Shown piece by piece: positions 19,331 to 27,923 of a stretch of DNA of 61,752 nucleotides (its first letter is position 1; every line of letters begins with the position of its first letter). Origin of the DNA: Anaerobacillus alkalilacustris (GTDB lineage: Bacteria; Bacillota; Bacilli; Bacillales; Anaerobacillaceae); contig NZ_MLQR01000029.1 of the NCBI RefSeq assembly GCF_001866005.1, positions 1-61,752 on the forward strand. Direction: 5' to 3'. Under the pieces are notes generated by a model. It was not told the origin of the DNA and made no database searches. It saw nothing but the letters and a program-made list of their open reading frames with translations. A program made the position numbers and the translations under genes.

Positions 19331-19363
19331 TTGGCTCGATTAGGACATAGCCTAATGAGCCAA
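19331..19363 (-). terminator. Terminator after the DUF1657 gene
   Basis: TTGGCTC-ATTAGG pairs with CCTAAT-GAGCCAA. It separates the DUF1657 transcript from the YetF gene. Confidence 0.7.
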
Positions 19364-19378
19364 AGTTTATTTTTAATT

Positions 19379-19579
19379 CTAATTAAATTGCGGTTCTTGT
19401 TGTAGGATTTGTTGATAGCGCCCTTCTAATTGGGTAACAATACCTCTTTGTTGTTGGGCTAGTTGACTATATAATTGTTTCGCCTGTTGGTTTTCAGTTT
19501 CTAATGAAAACTGAGTGAGGCTTGCTTCAACACTTTGAGCAGAAGCAATGGCTTGCTGCATTTGTGTTTGTACAGTCAT
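19379..19579 (-). CDS. DUF1657 protein
   Basis: 66 residues, Gln-rich and helical (MTVQTQMQQAIASAQSVEAS, then LYSQLAQQQRGIV and LEGRYQQILQQEPQFN). Matches DUF1657, which occurs with spoVA and YetF genes in spore formers. AGGAGG precedes the ATG and overlaps the stop of the upstream small gene. Confidence 0.85.
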   Translation of the reverse strand: MTVQTQMQQAIASAQSVEASLTQFSLETENQQAKQLYSQLAQQQRGIVTQLEGRYQQILQQEPQFN

Positions 19580-19590
19580 ATCAAATCCTC

Positions 19591-19722
19591 CTAATCGTTT
19601 TTCATCTTTTCTGCTTCTATTTCAGAAAATGTAGATAATTCAGAAGCATGGTTTTTCTTACCCATTTGCTTTTTATTATTATTTCTTTGCGCGTTAGCAT
19701 TACCTTTCTTTTGCCTTCCCAC
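19591..19722 (-). CDS. Small basic protein, probably spore related
   Basis: 43 residues, Asn/Lys/Gln-rich (MGRQKKGNANAQRNNNKKQM then GKKNHASELSTFSEIEAEKM). GTG start at 19722 with a strong AAGGAGGGGG site. Its stop is 11 bases before the DUF1657 start, so they share a transcript. Composition is like minor SASPs but I cannot assign a family. Confidence 0.6.
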   Translation of the reverse strand: MGRQKKGNANAQRNNNKKQMGKKNHASELSTFSEIEAEKMKND

Positions 19723-19873
19723 TATTAAATCCCCCTCCTTTCGAAGCTATTTCATTTGTAGTATTTTCAACTCCTTACTAAAATATTTCACTTTTTGAGT
19801 AAGCTATTACATGCATGATTCATAAATTGAGTGCAAATCATAATCTTTAGGTTACAAAAAGGAGGCGTTTAAG

Positions 19874-20221
19874 ATGAGTGAAATGACAAATAAATCGATT
19901 AAATTTTTGCTACAAGAGTTACAGGGATGGGTTGGTTCTGAAATAACAATTGAAAAAAAGGAGCGAAATGATTTAGATAAAAATACATTAGCTTTAAGTG
20001 GTGTTGAGATTGCAAATCAAGTTGAGGACGAAGATGACTATGTAGACCCACACACAATACAATTAAAAGGTAATGGAACAGTACTACAAAAAAATGGTAA
20101 CACCTTTAAGTTACCTTTAGATAGCTACGAACTGCCAATACATGAGCTTTACTCGATCGAAGCATCTAGTGAATTGTTGACAGTAAAAACAGACCGTGCC
20201 ACATATATTTTGAAAAAATAA
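19874..20221 (+). CDS. Hypothetical 115-residue protein
   Basis: Not recognised. It opens with a short helix (KSIKFLLQELQGWVGSEITI) then a beta-rich acidic region containing EDEDDYVDPHTI. AAGGAGG precedes the ATG, with 6 or 7 bases between. Its TAA is immediately at the edge of repeat R4, so the 3' untranslated region is the repeat itself. Confidence 0.65.
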   Translation: MSEMTNKSIKFLLQELQGWVGSEITIEKKERNDLDKNTLALSGVEIANQVEDEDDYVDPHTIQLKGNGTVLQKNGNTFKLPLDSYELPIHELYSIEASSELLTVKTDRATYILKK

Positions 20222-20500
20222 GAAGAGCGCAAGGCGCCCGACTATCGGCAACAAACACTGGAAGGTCAGCAAGTAGCGGTCTGCTCTTTGACCGCAACCT
20301 ATGTGCTTCTGCGTCTGACAGCAATGCTTCGAAGTAGTTTTCCTCGAAGCAGTGTTTTGTGCGACGAGTAATCGCAGGAGCAAAGTAGCATGAAGCATCA
20401 AAGAAGCAATCCAGGAAGTCAGAAACTTGACTGAAGTGATCGAGCCGATAGCGCCTGGAGCTAGACAGCTTCCAAGTTAGAAATTTATAAATTCTGATTA
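20219..20500 (+). repeat. Interspersed foldback repeat, copy R4 (chimeric A/B)
   Basis: Both ends are subtype A (AAGGCGCCCGACTATCGGC and GATCGAGCCGATAGCGCCTGG) but the interior is subtype B (TGTGCGACGAGTAATCGCAG, GGAGCAAAGTAGCATGAAGC). The TATCGGC/GCCGATA arm still pairs. It starts at the stop codon of the preceding gene. Confidence 0.85.
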
Positions 20501-20506
20501 TGTAAG

Positions 20507-20547
20507 AAAGAGGGTCAAATTTACATATGTAAATTTGACCCTCTTTA
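20507..20547 (-). terminator. Terminator of citB
   Basis: Perfect palindrome centred on CATATG, AAGAGGGTCAAATTTA with TAAATTTGACCCTCTT, beginning 19 bases past the aconitase stop. Confidence 0.85.
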
Positions 20548-20565
20548 CTAATTAATACAGTCTAA

Positions 20566-23292
20566 TTAGGCATTCGCCTTTTCTTCAGCAAGCTTTGCGC
20601 GAAGAACCATTTGTAAAATACCTCCGTGACGATAGTAGTCAATTTCGACTTCACTATCGAACCGAGCGATAACTTCGAATTCCTTCTCATCACCAGTTTC
20701 ATGATTTGTTGCAATAACTGTAACTATATCTCTAGGTCTAATATCATTAGATACTTTAACAGTTAACGCTTCTTTTCCAGTTAAACCTAATACGTCTGCA
20801 TTTTCCCCTTCTTTAAATTGAAGTGGTAATACCCCCATTAAAACTAGGTTACTGCGGTGGATTCTTTCAAAGCTTTCAGCAATAACAGTTTTGATTCCTA
20901 GTAGGTTCGTTCCTTTTGCAGCCCAGTCACGAGAACTTCCCATACCATAATCTTTGCCTGCAAGAACGACTAATCCTGTTCCTGCTTCTTTATACTTCAT
21001 GCAGGCATCATAAATAGCCATAACCTCTCCTGTAGGCCAATACGTTGTGTATCCACCTTCTGTACCAGGAGCAATTTGGTTTCTAATACGAATATTTGCA
21101 AAAGTTCCTCTCATCATTACCTCATGGTTACCTCGACGAGATCCATAAGAATTAAAGTCAGCAGGTGTTAACCCTTTTGAAATTAAATACTTACCAGCAG
21201 GTGTATCTTTTCCAATTGAGCCTGCAGGAGAAATGTGGTCTGTAGTTACAGAATCACCAAGTTTTGCAACAACAGTTAATCCTGTAAGTTCTTTTACTTC
21301 CTCTGGCTCAGGTGAAAGGTTTTCAAAGAACGGTGGATTTTGAATATACGTTGATTCAGTATCCCACGTATAAAGGTTTTCTTCTGTTGTTTTCAGCTCA
21401 TTCCAACGCTCATTTTCTTCAAATACACGCTCATACTCTTTCTTAAATAATTCAGGTTTAACAGCTTTAGACATTACTTCCTTAACTTCCTCTGTTGATG
21501 GCCAAAGATCTTTAAAATAAACCTCATTTCCATCCTGGTCTTTTCCAAATGAATCATTTAACAGGTCAAAATTCACATTGCCAGCTAAAGCATAGGCAAC
21601 TACAAGTGGTGGTGAAGCTAAGTAATTTGCTTTTACCAACGCATGAATTCTTCCTTCAAAGTTACGGTTTCCACTAAGAACTGAAGTAACTGTCAGGTCG
21701 TTTTCAGCAATCGCTTTTTCAATTTCTATAGGAAGTGGGCCACTGTTACCAATACATGTAGTACAACCGTAACCAACAGTATTAAATCCTAATTTATCAA
21801 GGTATGGCGTTAACCCAGCTTCATTTAAATACCCTGTAACAACCTTAGATCCTGGTGCTAAGCTAGTTTTTACGAACGCTGGAACTTTCAAACCTTTTTC
21901 CACTGCTTTTTTCGCAAGTAATCCCGCTCCTAGCATAACAAATGGATTAGATGTATTTGTACAGCTAGTAATAGCTGCTATCATCACAGCTCCTGTACCA
22001 AATGTTGATGTTTCTCCATTTGGATGTGTCACAGTAACTGATTTAGCAATTTCGTCATCACTTAAATCAAAGCCACTGCTTCCTGCTGGTGCCTTTAATG
22101 CTTTTTCCCACTCAGTTTTCATCTTAGAAAGTGGAATTAAGTCTTGTGGACGTTTAGGGCCCGAAAGGTTTGGTTCGATTTCAGATAAATCAATTTCAAC
22201 TATATCTGTAAAAATAGGATCTTCTAAATCAGAAGTATAGAACAAACTGTTTGCCTTACAGTACTCTTCAACAATCTTAATTTGTTCTTCACTTCTGCCA
22301 GTTAGACGTAAGTAATTAAGGGCTTCTTCATCAACTGGGAAGAATCCACATGTTGCACCATATTCAGGTGCCATATTAGAAACTGTTGCACGATCAGCTA
22401 AAGGCATTTCCGAAAGACCTGGTCCAAAGAACTCCACGAACTTTCCAACAACATTCTTTTGCCGAAGAACCTGCGTTACTTTTAATGCTAAATCTGTAGC
22501 TGTTGTACCATTTGGTAAAGTTCCTACAAGTTTAACTCCAATAACTTCTGGAACTGGGAAATAGGATGGTTGCTTCAGCATTCCTGCTTCTGCCTCAATA
22601 CCACCAACACCCCAACCAAGAATTCCTAGTCCATTAATCATCGTAGTATGTGAATCTGTTCCTACTAACGAATCGGGAAATGCTTCAAATTCTCCGTTTT
22701 GTTCAACCGTTTGAACAACACTTGCCAAATATTCAAGGTTAACTTGGTGGACAATACCAGTCGCTGGTGGAACTGCACGATAATTATCAAATGATTTTTG
22801 AGCCCAACTTAAGAACTTATAACGCTCTTCATTTCTAGCGAATTCCAAATCCATATTTTTTTCTAAAGAGTCACCTGCGCCGAATTCATCAACTTGTACA
22901 GAATGGTCTACTACAAGGTCAACAGGAATAGCAGGATTAATCTTATTCGGATCTCCACCTAAGTCAGCCATTGCTTTTCTTAAAGACGCTAGATCAACTA
23001 CTGCAGGAACCCCAGTAAAGTCTTGTAATATTACACGAGAGGGCTTAAAAGGAACATCAATATCCTTAACTTCGCTTGTCCCCCACTTTGCTAAATTTGT
23101 TACGTGCTCTTCTTTAATTACTGATCCGTCATATTGTCTTAAAACAGATTCTAGTAAAATCTTAATAGAGTAAGGTAATTTTGTTACATTCCCAACTCCT
23201 GCTTCTTCTAGAGCTTTAAGGTTGTAATAATTATACTTTTTACCGTTTACTTGAAACGATGAACGTGCGTTATACAAATTATTTTCATTCAT
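20566..23292 (-). CDS. citB: Aconitate hydratase (aconitase A)
   Basis: 908 residues, full length for the AcnA/IRP type. Interconverts citrate and isocitrate in the TCA cycle. The [4Fe-4S] ligands are Cys444 (SCTNTSNP) and Cys510 and Cys513 ([14 protein letters not shown]). The swivel domain has [10 protein letters not shown]. Members of this type also bind RNA when the cluster is lost. Divergent from sspO, as in B. subtilis. AAGGAGGG lies before the ATG. Confidence 0.97.
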   Translation of the reverse strand: MNENNLYNARSSFQVNGKKYNYYNLKALEEAGVGNVTKLPYSIKILLESVLRQYDGSVIKEEHVTNLAKWGTSEVKDIDVPFKPSRVILQDFTGVPAVVDLASLRKAMADLGGDPNKINPAIPVDLVVDHSVQVDEFGAGDSLEKNMDLEFARNEERYKFLSWAQKSFDNYRAVPPATGIVHQVNLEYLASVVQTVEQNGEFEAFPDSLVGTDSHTTMINGLGILGWGVGGIEAEAGMLKQPSYFPVPEVIGVKLVGTLPNGTTATDLALKVTQVLRQKNVVGKFVEFFGPGLSEMPLADRATVSNMAPEYGATCGFFPVDEEALNYLRLTGRSEEQIKIVEEYCKANSLFYTSDLEDPIFTDIVEIDLSEIEPNLSGPKRPQDLIPLSKMKTEWEKALKAPAGSSGFDLSDDEIAKSVTVTHPNGETSTFGTGAVMIAAITSCTNTSNPFVMLGAGLLAKKAVEKGLKVPAFVKTSLAPGSKVVTGYLNEAGLTPYLDKLGFNTVGYGCTTCIGNSGPLPIEIEKAIAENDLTVTSVLSGNRNFEGRIHALVKANYLASPPLVVAYALAGNVNFDLLNDSFGKDQDGNEVYFKDLWPSTEEVKEVMSKAVKPELFKKEYERVFEENERWNELKTTEENLYTWDTESTYIQNPPFFENLSPEPEEVKELTGLTVVAKLGDSVTTDHISPAGSIGKDTPAGKYLISKGLTPADFNSYGSRRGNHEVMMRGTFANIRIRNQIAPGTEGGYTTYWPTGEVMAIYDACMKYKEAGTGLVVLAGKDYGMGSSRDWAAKGTNLLGIKTVIAESFERIHRSNLVLMGVLPLQFKEGENADVLGLTGKEALTVKVSNDIRPRDIVTVIATNHETGDEKEFEVIARFDSEVEIDYYRHGGILQMVLRAKLAEEKANA

Positions 23293-23525
23293 ATGTAAAA
23301 CCCTCCTTCTACATTATCTTACAACACATTTTTTCAATTGTCTAAATACTTTATTAAAAATAAACGTAAAAAATCCTTTTGGTAACGCTTTCCCACCTCC
23401 TTCATTCCATGTTTTTGCTCTAATCATTTGCCTATTCACAACTAGTTTTTGTTTCTTTTTCAATTTCATATCATAGAAAACAATAATCTAGAAAAAATAG
23501 TAGTAAAGAAATGGAGGTGTGTAAT

Positions 23526-23675
23526 ATGGCAAAAAGAAAAGCAAATCATGTAAGACCTGGAATGAATGATGCAAGTGCTCAAGGAATCGGCACAGGATAC
23601 AACGAAGAATTCTCAAATGAGCCTCTTACAGCAGAACAAAAGCAATTCAATAAAAAAACGAAAAAAAGACAATAA
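23526..23675 (+). CDS. sspO: Small acid-soluble spore protein O
   Basis: 49 residues: [20 protein letters not shown] with the SspO signature KRKANHV-GMNDA-QG, and a C-terminal [16 protein letters not shown]. Strong GGAGGTG site. Divergent from citB, the same order as in Bacillus. Spore-core protein expressed in the forespore. Confidence 0.9.
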   Translation: MAKRKANHVRPGMNDASAQGIGTGYNEEFSNEPLTAEQKQFNKKTKKRQ

Positions 23676-23835
23676 GTAAGAAAAACACAAGGCGCCCGCC
23701 TATCGGCGACAAACACTGGAAGACCTGCTCGTAGCGGTCGGGTTTTTGACCGAAAGAGAAGGTCTGAAGTGGTCGAGCCGATGGCGCCTGGAGCTAGACA
23801 GTTTCCAAGTTAGAAATTTATAAATTCTGATACTG
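23676..23835 (+). repeat. Interspersed foldback repeat, copy R5 (subtype A)
   Basis: Begins GTAAGAAAAACACAAGGCGCC directly after the sspO stop. The outer central arm reads AGACCT/AGGTCT where R1 has AGGTCGTC/GACGACCT, so pairing is kept with different bases. Confidence 0.85.
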
Positions 23836-24063
23836 TAAGAAAAGCGCAAGGAGCCTCGGTCACGAGCAGCTGCTCCTGTGCCACTCCGTTTGCTCAAGAG
23901 CAATTGTTTTCCGTGCGACGAGTAATCGCAGGAGCAAAGTAGCATGGAGCATATTCAAGTAGTAATCCAAGAAGACATTGAAGCAGTAACTTGACTGAAG
24001 TGACCGAGCTCGTAGGTTGCTTGCGCTAGACAGTTTCAAGGTTAGAAATTTATAAATTCTCAT
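23836..24063 (+). repeat. Interspersed foldback repeat, copy R6 (subtype B)
   Basis: Abuts R5 head to tail. It has the AGAAAAGCGCAAGGAGCCTC start, CACGAGCAGCTGCTCCTGTG with its own GAGCAGCTGCTC palindrome, and the CTAGACAGTTTC end. Confidence 0.85.
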
Positions 24064-24073
24064 TTTTAAATTA

Positions 24074-24108
24074 AAAGAAACTCCACAGATCACTGTGGAG
24101 TTTCTTTT
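24074..24108 (-). terminator. Terminator of the 86-residue gene
   Basis: AAAGAAACTCCACAG and CTGTGGAGTTTCTTT pair around ATCA, 10 bases past the stop. Confidence 0.85.
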
Positions 24109-24116
24109 AACCTTGC

Positions 24117-24377
24117 TTAACTCATACGATCCAAATTTCCTTTTATTTCTGCTAATTCAGTCTGAAATTTTTCTAATTCAAGACGTTGATGTTCTGATGC
24201 ATTACGTAAAGCTTTATCAATCACTTGTTCAGCTTCCATAACTTCTTGCTCAGCTTGTTTATAATGGTGACCAAAATCCTCATCGTTAGGTATTAAATTA
24301 TTTGTTGCTTGCTGAGCTTGAACAAATGCTTGTTGTGCTGCTTGGAATGCTTGTTGCTTGTTTTTAATGTATGGCAA
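24117..24377 (-). CDS. Hypothetical 86-residue helical protein
   Basis: Not recognised. Ala/Gln-rich N-terminal helix (KQQAFQAAQQAFVQAQQATN) and a long C-terminal helix (ELEKFQTELAEIKGNLDRM), likely coiled coil. GGGGGAG precedes the ATG and a terminator follows. It lies between sspO and sspP, so spore expression is possible but unproven. Confidence 0.65.
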   Translation of the reverse strand: MPYIKNKQQAFQAAQQAFVQAQQATNNLIPNDEDFGHHYKQAEQEVMEAEQVIDKALRNASEHQRLELEKFQTELAEIKGNLDRMS

Positions 24378-24521
24378 AACAAACTCCCCCTTTTTATCTA
24401 TTGTACTTTATTAGTTTTTATTATTGGATGAAAATCTATTCACGCTATATATGAATAGTTTTTTAATTTCACTTAAATAATAAGTAACGTAATATAGTTT
24501 ATTTTTTTGGAGGGGTAAGTA

Positions 24522-24659
24522 GTGACTGAAAAAAATACGTATAAAGACCAACGTAAAAATGCACCAAAAGGGCATAACCCTGGTCAACCTGAACCTTTAA
24601 GTGGGTCTAAAAAAGTAAAAAAACATAATCACGTTGGCCAAACTGACGGTGAGAGCTAA
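24522..24659 (+). CDS. sspP: Small acid-soluble spore protein P
   Basis: 45 residues with the diagnostic [20 protein letters not shown] block followed by [11 protein letters not shown] start at 24522 after GGAGGGG. In B. subtilis sspP is next to sspO; here a hypothetical gene and two repeats separate them. Confidence 0.9.
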   Translation: MTEKNTYKDQRKNAPKGHNPGQPEPLSGSKKVKKHNHVGQTDGES

Positions 24660-24721
24660 CTAAAAGAAGTTAAAACTCCTAACAGTTTAACGGGCGCAAA
24701 ATTAAAAATGACAGATAAATT

Positions 24722-24762
24722 GGCGTTGAAACTGACACAGTTTTTAACGCCTTTTTTGTTGT
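24722..24762 (+). terminator. Terminator after sspP
   Basis: GGCGTT-AAACTG pairs with CAGTTT-AACGCC, followed by six T. Confidence 0.8.
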
Positions 24763-25230
24763 AATATCAATATGATTAGAGGAAATGTGATTAAAATTGG
24801 CTCAGATGGCTATATTTTTTTAAATGGAAATAAATTATGGAAAGAGAAAAATGGAAGCCCATACTTGTGTCAATATCCTCTATCGTGTGTACGTTGAATA
24901 CTGTAGATAATGCTTCCATGAAGTTAATATTATTTCATTTTTAGTATCTAAATAAAGGATGCTTTAGTGCAATAAGCGTTGTTGATCATATTAACTCTAT
25001 CGGACAAGAGAGCCGTTATTTGTGAACAAAAGGGTATTTTAAAAGGGTTAACGGACATCTTGGTTCATTATTTACTTAATTTAGCACCAAATATAGCAGG
25101 TTTTCATGAAATAACGTAGCTCGAAAAATTTGATCAAATCTATAAAATAAGGTATCCTGTGTCCGTTAGCAGATTTTTACTTGCTAATCTAGATCGAATG
25201 ATGCATACCACTAGCAAAACAATTGCATGG
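24763..25230. other. Gap between sspP and selA
   Basis: No convincing gene. A 42-codon frame (24772-24900, starting MIRGNVIKIG) and a short open stretch near 24990-25125 were examined; neither has a ribosome binding site or recognisable homology. AT-rich, possibly decayed sequence. Confidence 0.4.
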
Positions 25231-25268
25231 CAATTAAGAGGTTGATGATTACATCAACCTCTTAATTG
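25231..25268. terminator. Long palindrome across the selA stop codon
   Basis: CAATTAAGAGGTTGATG is followed after ATTA by its exact complement CATCAACCTCTTAATTG, a 17-bp perfect stem. Half of it encodes the last selA codons and stop. There is no clear T-run on the minus side, so it may stabilise the mRNA end rather than terminate. Confidence 0.6.
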
Positions 25269-26675
25269 ATTTTCAATATTCTGAAGTGCATCAACAATTA
25301 ATAATGCTTCTTCTTCTGAAATTGTTCTAAAATCTAAAAGGACTTGGTCAGCCTTTCTTCTCGTTATAATTGCTGGTTTATGTAATCTTAACCGTTCTGA
25401 CAATTCATTTACTGTAGTTAAATGTGTTGAAATCGCAACTGCTTTTGTAGGAATTTCCTCTGTCGGCATGGTCCCACCACCAATTTGAGAAGTTTCATCA
25501 ACAATGTCACAAGCATAAATCGAACTTCTGCTTTGCAACGCCTCATAAAAAGATTGAACTTTCCTCTCAATCTCTGTAGCACTTGCAAGAATATCCCTAA
25601 TTGTAGGCACGTCTTTATGAGCTGAGTTACGTTCATAAGATTTTAATGTACCCTCAAGCGCTGCTAACGTCATTTTATCAACACGCAAAACTCTAGCTAA
25701 TTGGTGCTTCTTTAACTTTTGAATAATTTCTTTTTTTCCAGCAATTATTCCAGCTTGAGGACCACCTAATAGCTTGTCACCACTAAAGGATACAACATCT
25801 ACGCCCAAGTCCATTATTTTTGAGACAACAGGCTCCTCACCTATCCCTTGCTTTTGGAAATCGTATAGTGCACCACTTCCCAAATCTTCATAAAAGATTA
25901 ACCCAGCGTGTTTCTTTTTTAGCTCAAGTAATTCATCTGTTTCAACTGACGCAGTAAATCCAACCGTTTTAAAATTGCTCGTATGAACCTTTAATACCAT
26001 GGCTGTTTCTTCACCAATAGCCATTTCATAATCATAGAAGTGCGTCTTATTCGTTGTTCCTACTTCAACTAGTTTAGCCCCACTCTCCTCCATGATGGAA
26101 GACACCCTAAATGAACCACCAATCTCGACAAGCTGCCCTCTAGACACAATGACTTCCTTATCCTTAGCCAACGCTCGTAATATTAAGTATACAGCCGCAG
26201 CATTATTGTTAACGACCATCGCCGCTTCCGCACCTGTAATTCTTTTAATACATTCATCAATAATATCGTGTCTCGAACCGCGTTTACCTTCTTCTATATT
26301 GAATTCTAAATTTGAATAATTCTTTGCTGTTTCTACAACTTTCTCAATTGCCATCTCACTTAACTTAGCTCTACCTAAATTGGTATGTAATATTGTTCCT
26401 GTAGCATTAATAACTCTTCTTAGATGAAAGGGTTCATGGTTCTCTAGTGTATTTAATAAGCGTTCAAAAAGGAAATCAGTAAATAATTGCTTTGTTGGAG
26501 GATCAAACAAAATGTCTTTTTGATCCAAAATTTCTGTCCTTAATTGATCTATCTCTTTTTGTACGAATTTTGTTAATTCACTCTCTGAAAATTCAAATTG
26601 GTTACTATATTTTAAAAAACGTTTATCATTTTTTAAAGTATGTATTGCTGGAATTTCTCGTAAATAATAAATCAT
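25254..26675 (-). CDS. selA: L-seryl-tRNA(Sec) selenium transferase SelA
   Basis: 473 residues. PLP enzyme that converts Ser-tRNA(Sec) to Sec-tRNA(Sec) using selenophosphate. The Schiff-base Lys is Lys301 in SFSGDKLLGGPQAGI; the N-terminal tRNA-binding domain and RRVINATGTILHTNLGR block are present. ATG at 26675 has GGGGAGTG 6 bases upstream; a longer GTG frame has no site. Same direction as selB and the SelW-like gene but separated from the latter by repeat R7 and terminators. Confidence 0.96.
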   Translation of the reverse strand: MIYYLREIPAIHTLKNDKRFLKYSNQFEFSESELTKFVQKEIDQLRTEILDQKDILFDPPTKQLFTDFLFERLLNTLENHEPFHLRRVINATGTILHTNLGRAKLSEMAIEKVVETAKNYSNLEFNIEEGKRGSRHDIIDECIKRITGAEAAMVVNNNAAAVYLILRALAKDKEVIVSRGQLVEIGGSFRVSSIMEESGAKLVEVGTTNKTHFYDYEMAIGEETAMVLKVHTSNFKTVGFTASVETDELLELKKKHAGLIFYEDLGSGALYDFQKQGIGEEPVVSKIMDLGVDVVSFSGDKLLGGPQAGIIAGKKEIIQKLKKHQLARVLRVDKMTLAALEGTLKSYERNSAHKDVPTIRDILASATEIERKVQSFYEALQSRSSIYACDIVDETSQIGGGTMPTEEIPTKAVAISTHLTTVNELSERLRLHKPAIITRRKADQVLLDFRTISEEEALLIVDALQNIENQLRG

Positions 26676-27100
26676 TTGTACACTCCCCGTCACTAAACAA
26701 AATGGTCTATGTTAATGTGAAATATTATACCTAATTTTTTATAAAAACACTAACAGCACTATAGGGCTATCTATCATTCGTTTTTCCAGTCTTACAAAGA
26801 TTTCGACAATTAAAAAGGGGAAATTAACCAGTTATAAACATTGAAACAATACCTCATAATAAATGTGAGAAGAGTTCAAAAGCTCTTTCTCCCATCAAAA
26901 TGATTGTTTCTGGAATTAGGATTTGCTTTTTTAAATACTTCAAAGAGGTGATAACGCTTGATAAGCTAAAACCTTTTTCAACTGTTCTAACAAAAGGACA
27001 TAAAATGAGGTGTATGCGAAAAATACAAATCGATAAGGCCCCAGACAAAAAGTCATGAGATGGTGTAAAGGTGATCGTTTCCGGTCACCTTTTTTACAGT
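26676..27100. other. Gap upstream of selA
   Basis: Holds the selA promoter region and, near 26860-26890, an imperfect GAGAAGAG/CTCTTTCTC hairpin. A plus-strand frame at about 26948-27056 (start GTG, reading VITLDKLKPFSTVLTKG) ends 9 bases before a strong terminator, but it matches no family I know. Not called as a gene. Confidence 0.4.
27065..27096 (+). terminator. Plus-strand terminator
   Basis: AAAGGTGA-CG pairs with CG-TCACCTTT and runs into six T. No certain gene precedes it on the plus strand. Confidence 0.65.
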
Positions 27101-27363
27101 ATCAGAATTTATAAATTTCTAACTTGGAAACTGTCTAGCGCAAGTAGCCTACGAGCTCGGTCACTTCAGTCAAGCTACTGACTTCAATAACTACATGAAT
27201 AACGTCTCTGAATAGCTTCATGTAGCTTTGCTCCTGCGGTTACTCGTCGCACGGAAAACAATTGCTCCTGCGGTTACTCGTCGCACGGAAAACAATTGCT
27301 CTTGAGCAAACGGAGTGGCACTGGAGCAGCTGCTCGTGACCAAGGCGCTTGCGCTTTTCTTGT
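27101..27363 (-). repeat. Interspersed foldback repeat, copy R7 (subtype B, inverted)
   Basis: Reverse-orientation copy: starts ATCAGAATTTATAAATTTCT and ends GGCGCTTGCGCTTTTCTTG. Its interior has an exact 34-bp tandem duplication (27230-27263 and 27264-27297). Confidence 0.85.
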
Positions 27364-27423
27364 TATATTTGTTAATCGTTACTAATTACATTCAATTAGT
27401 AGGAACAAAACTCTTTTGTAAAA

Positions 27424-27456
27424 AAAGATGAGAACTTTAATTTAGTCCTCATCTTT
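27424..27456 (-). terminator. Terminator downstream of the SelW-like gene
   Basis: AAAGATGAG pairs with CTCATCTTT, with a T-run on the minus strand. It is the first classical terminator after the selenoprotein gene and its hairpin cluster. Confidence 0.65.
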
Positions 27457-27498
27457 CCCTTCACTTGTTCGGAAACGTTATTTTTTTTGGTAAAAGCC

Positions 27499-27587
27499 CC
27501 CACCTATAAGCGTAGCGTAGGTGGGATTTTCCAATCAGGTGGAGTAGACTCTCCACCTGATTTTCCGATGTTTCAGCTTGCTGAAAC
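27499..27587 (-). repeat. Cluster of three hairpins
   Basis: Three consecutive perfect palindromes: CCCACCTA/TAGGTGGG (27499-27525), AATCAGGTGGAG/CTCCACCTGATT (27533-27562) and GTTTCAG/CTGAAAC (27570-27587). They sit directly after the SelW-like stop. The first resembles subterminal hairpins of IS200/IS605 elements such as the one near 61300, so this may be a small palindromic mobile remnant or an elaborate 3' end. Confidence 0.55.
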
Positions 27588-27591
27588 GAGT

Positions 27592-27822
27592 TCACTTTAT
27601 TTTTTCTATGATTTCATCAGCTTGTGGAAATTCACCTGTTTCTAGCTTAGAGTACACGTTTATATCGTTAACAATAACTTCGAAAGCGCCACCAGAACTA
27701 GGGACTAAATTTAATTTTGTAATATCAGAACGGAAATGATTAAATAATTCTTCTGCGAGACCCGCAGCTTTCGGTGCAAAGTTTCACTGCATACAAAACT
27801 GGATTTCAACATGATAAGCCAT
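27592..27822 (-). CDS. SelW-like (Rdx family) selenoprotein with in-frame UGA
   Basis: 76 residues if the UGA at 27786-27784 is read as Sec13. The protein starts MAYHVEIQF then CMQU, the CxxU redox motif of the SelT/SelW/SelH family, and continues with APKAAGLAEEL, LNLVPSSGGAFEVIVND, VYSKLETGEFPQADEI, all typical Rdx segments. A SECIS hairpin follows the UGA at the right distance. GAGGGG precedes the ATG at 27822. Divergent from selD, with overlapping promoters. Rdx proteins are thioredoxin-like redox proteins of unsettled substrate. Standard gene calling would miss it because the UGA breaks the frame. Confidence 0.92.
27753..27767 (-). promoter_or_regulatory. Bacterial SECIS element of the SelW-like gene
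   Basis: On the mRNA, CTGCG-GGTCT-CGCAG forms a perfect 5-bp stem with a GGUCU loop, starting 17 bases after the UGA. The same GGUCU apical loop is known from the E. coli fdhF SECIS bound by SelB. Confidence 0.9.
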
Positions 27823-27855
27823 TAACTACCCCTCATTTCATTAATATTTACTATC

Positions 27856-27884
27856 ATTTTAAGATATTATTTGTCATTAATCAA
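27856..27884 (-). promoter_or_regulatory. Probable promoter of the SelW-like gene
   Basis: Minus strand: TTGATT (-35) and TAAAAT (-10) with a 17-base spacer, 34 bases before the ATG. It overlaps the selD promoter on the other strand. Confidence 0.5.
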
Positions 27885-27900
27885 AAAATACGCTTATACT
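27871..27900 (+). promoter_or_regulatory. Probable sigma-A promoter of selD
   Basis: TTGTCA and TATACT separated by 18 bases, 24 bases upstream of the selD ATG. Confidence 0.65.
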
Positions 27901-27923
27901 AATCGGTAGGAGGTGCAAATAAC

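Noticed and set aside
20117..20401. 94-codon frame on minus
   Set aside because: Antisense to the 115-residue gene and repeat R4; no start signal.
23700..24093. Overlapping 77-81 codon frames on minus
   Set aside because: They lie wholly within repeats R5 and R6 and read the repeat sequence.
26948..27056. Possible small gene reading VITLDKLKPFSTVL, vaguely FeoA-like
   Set aside because: It ends just before a terminator and GAGGTG overlaps its GTG, but the similarity is too short and no other FeoA features are present.
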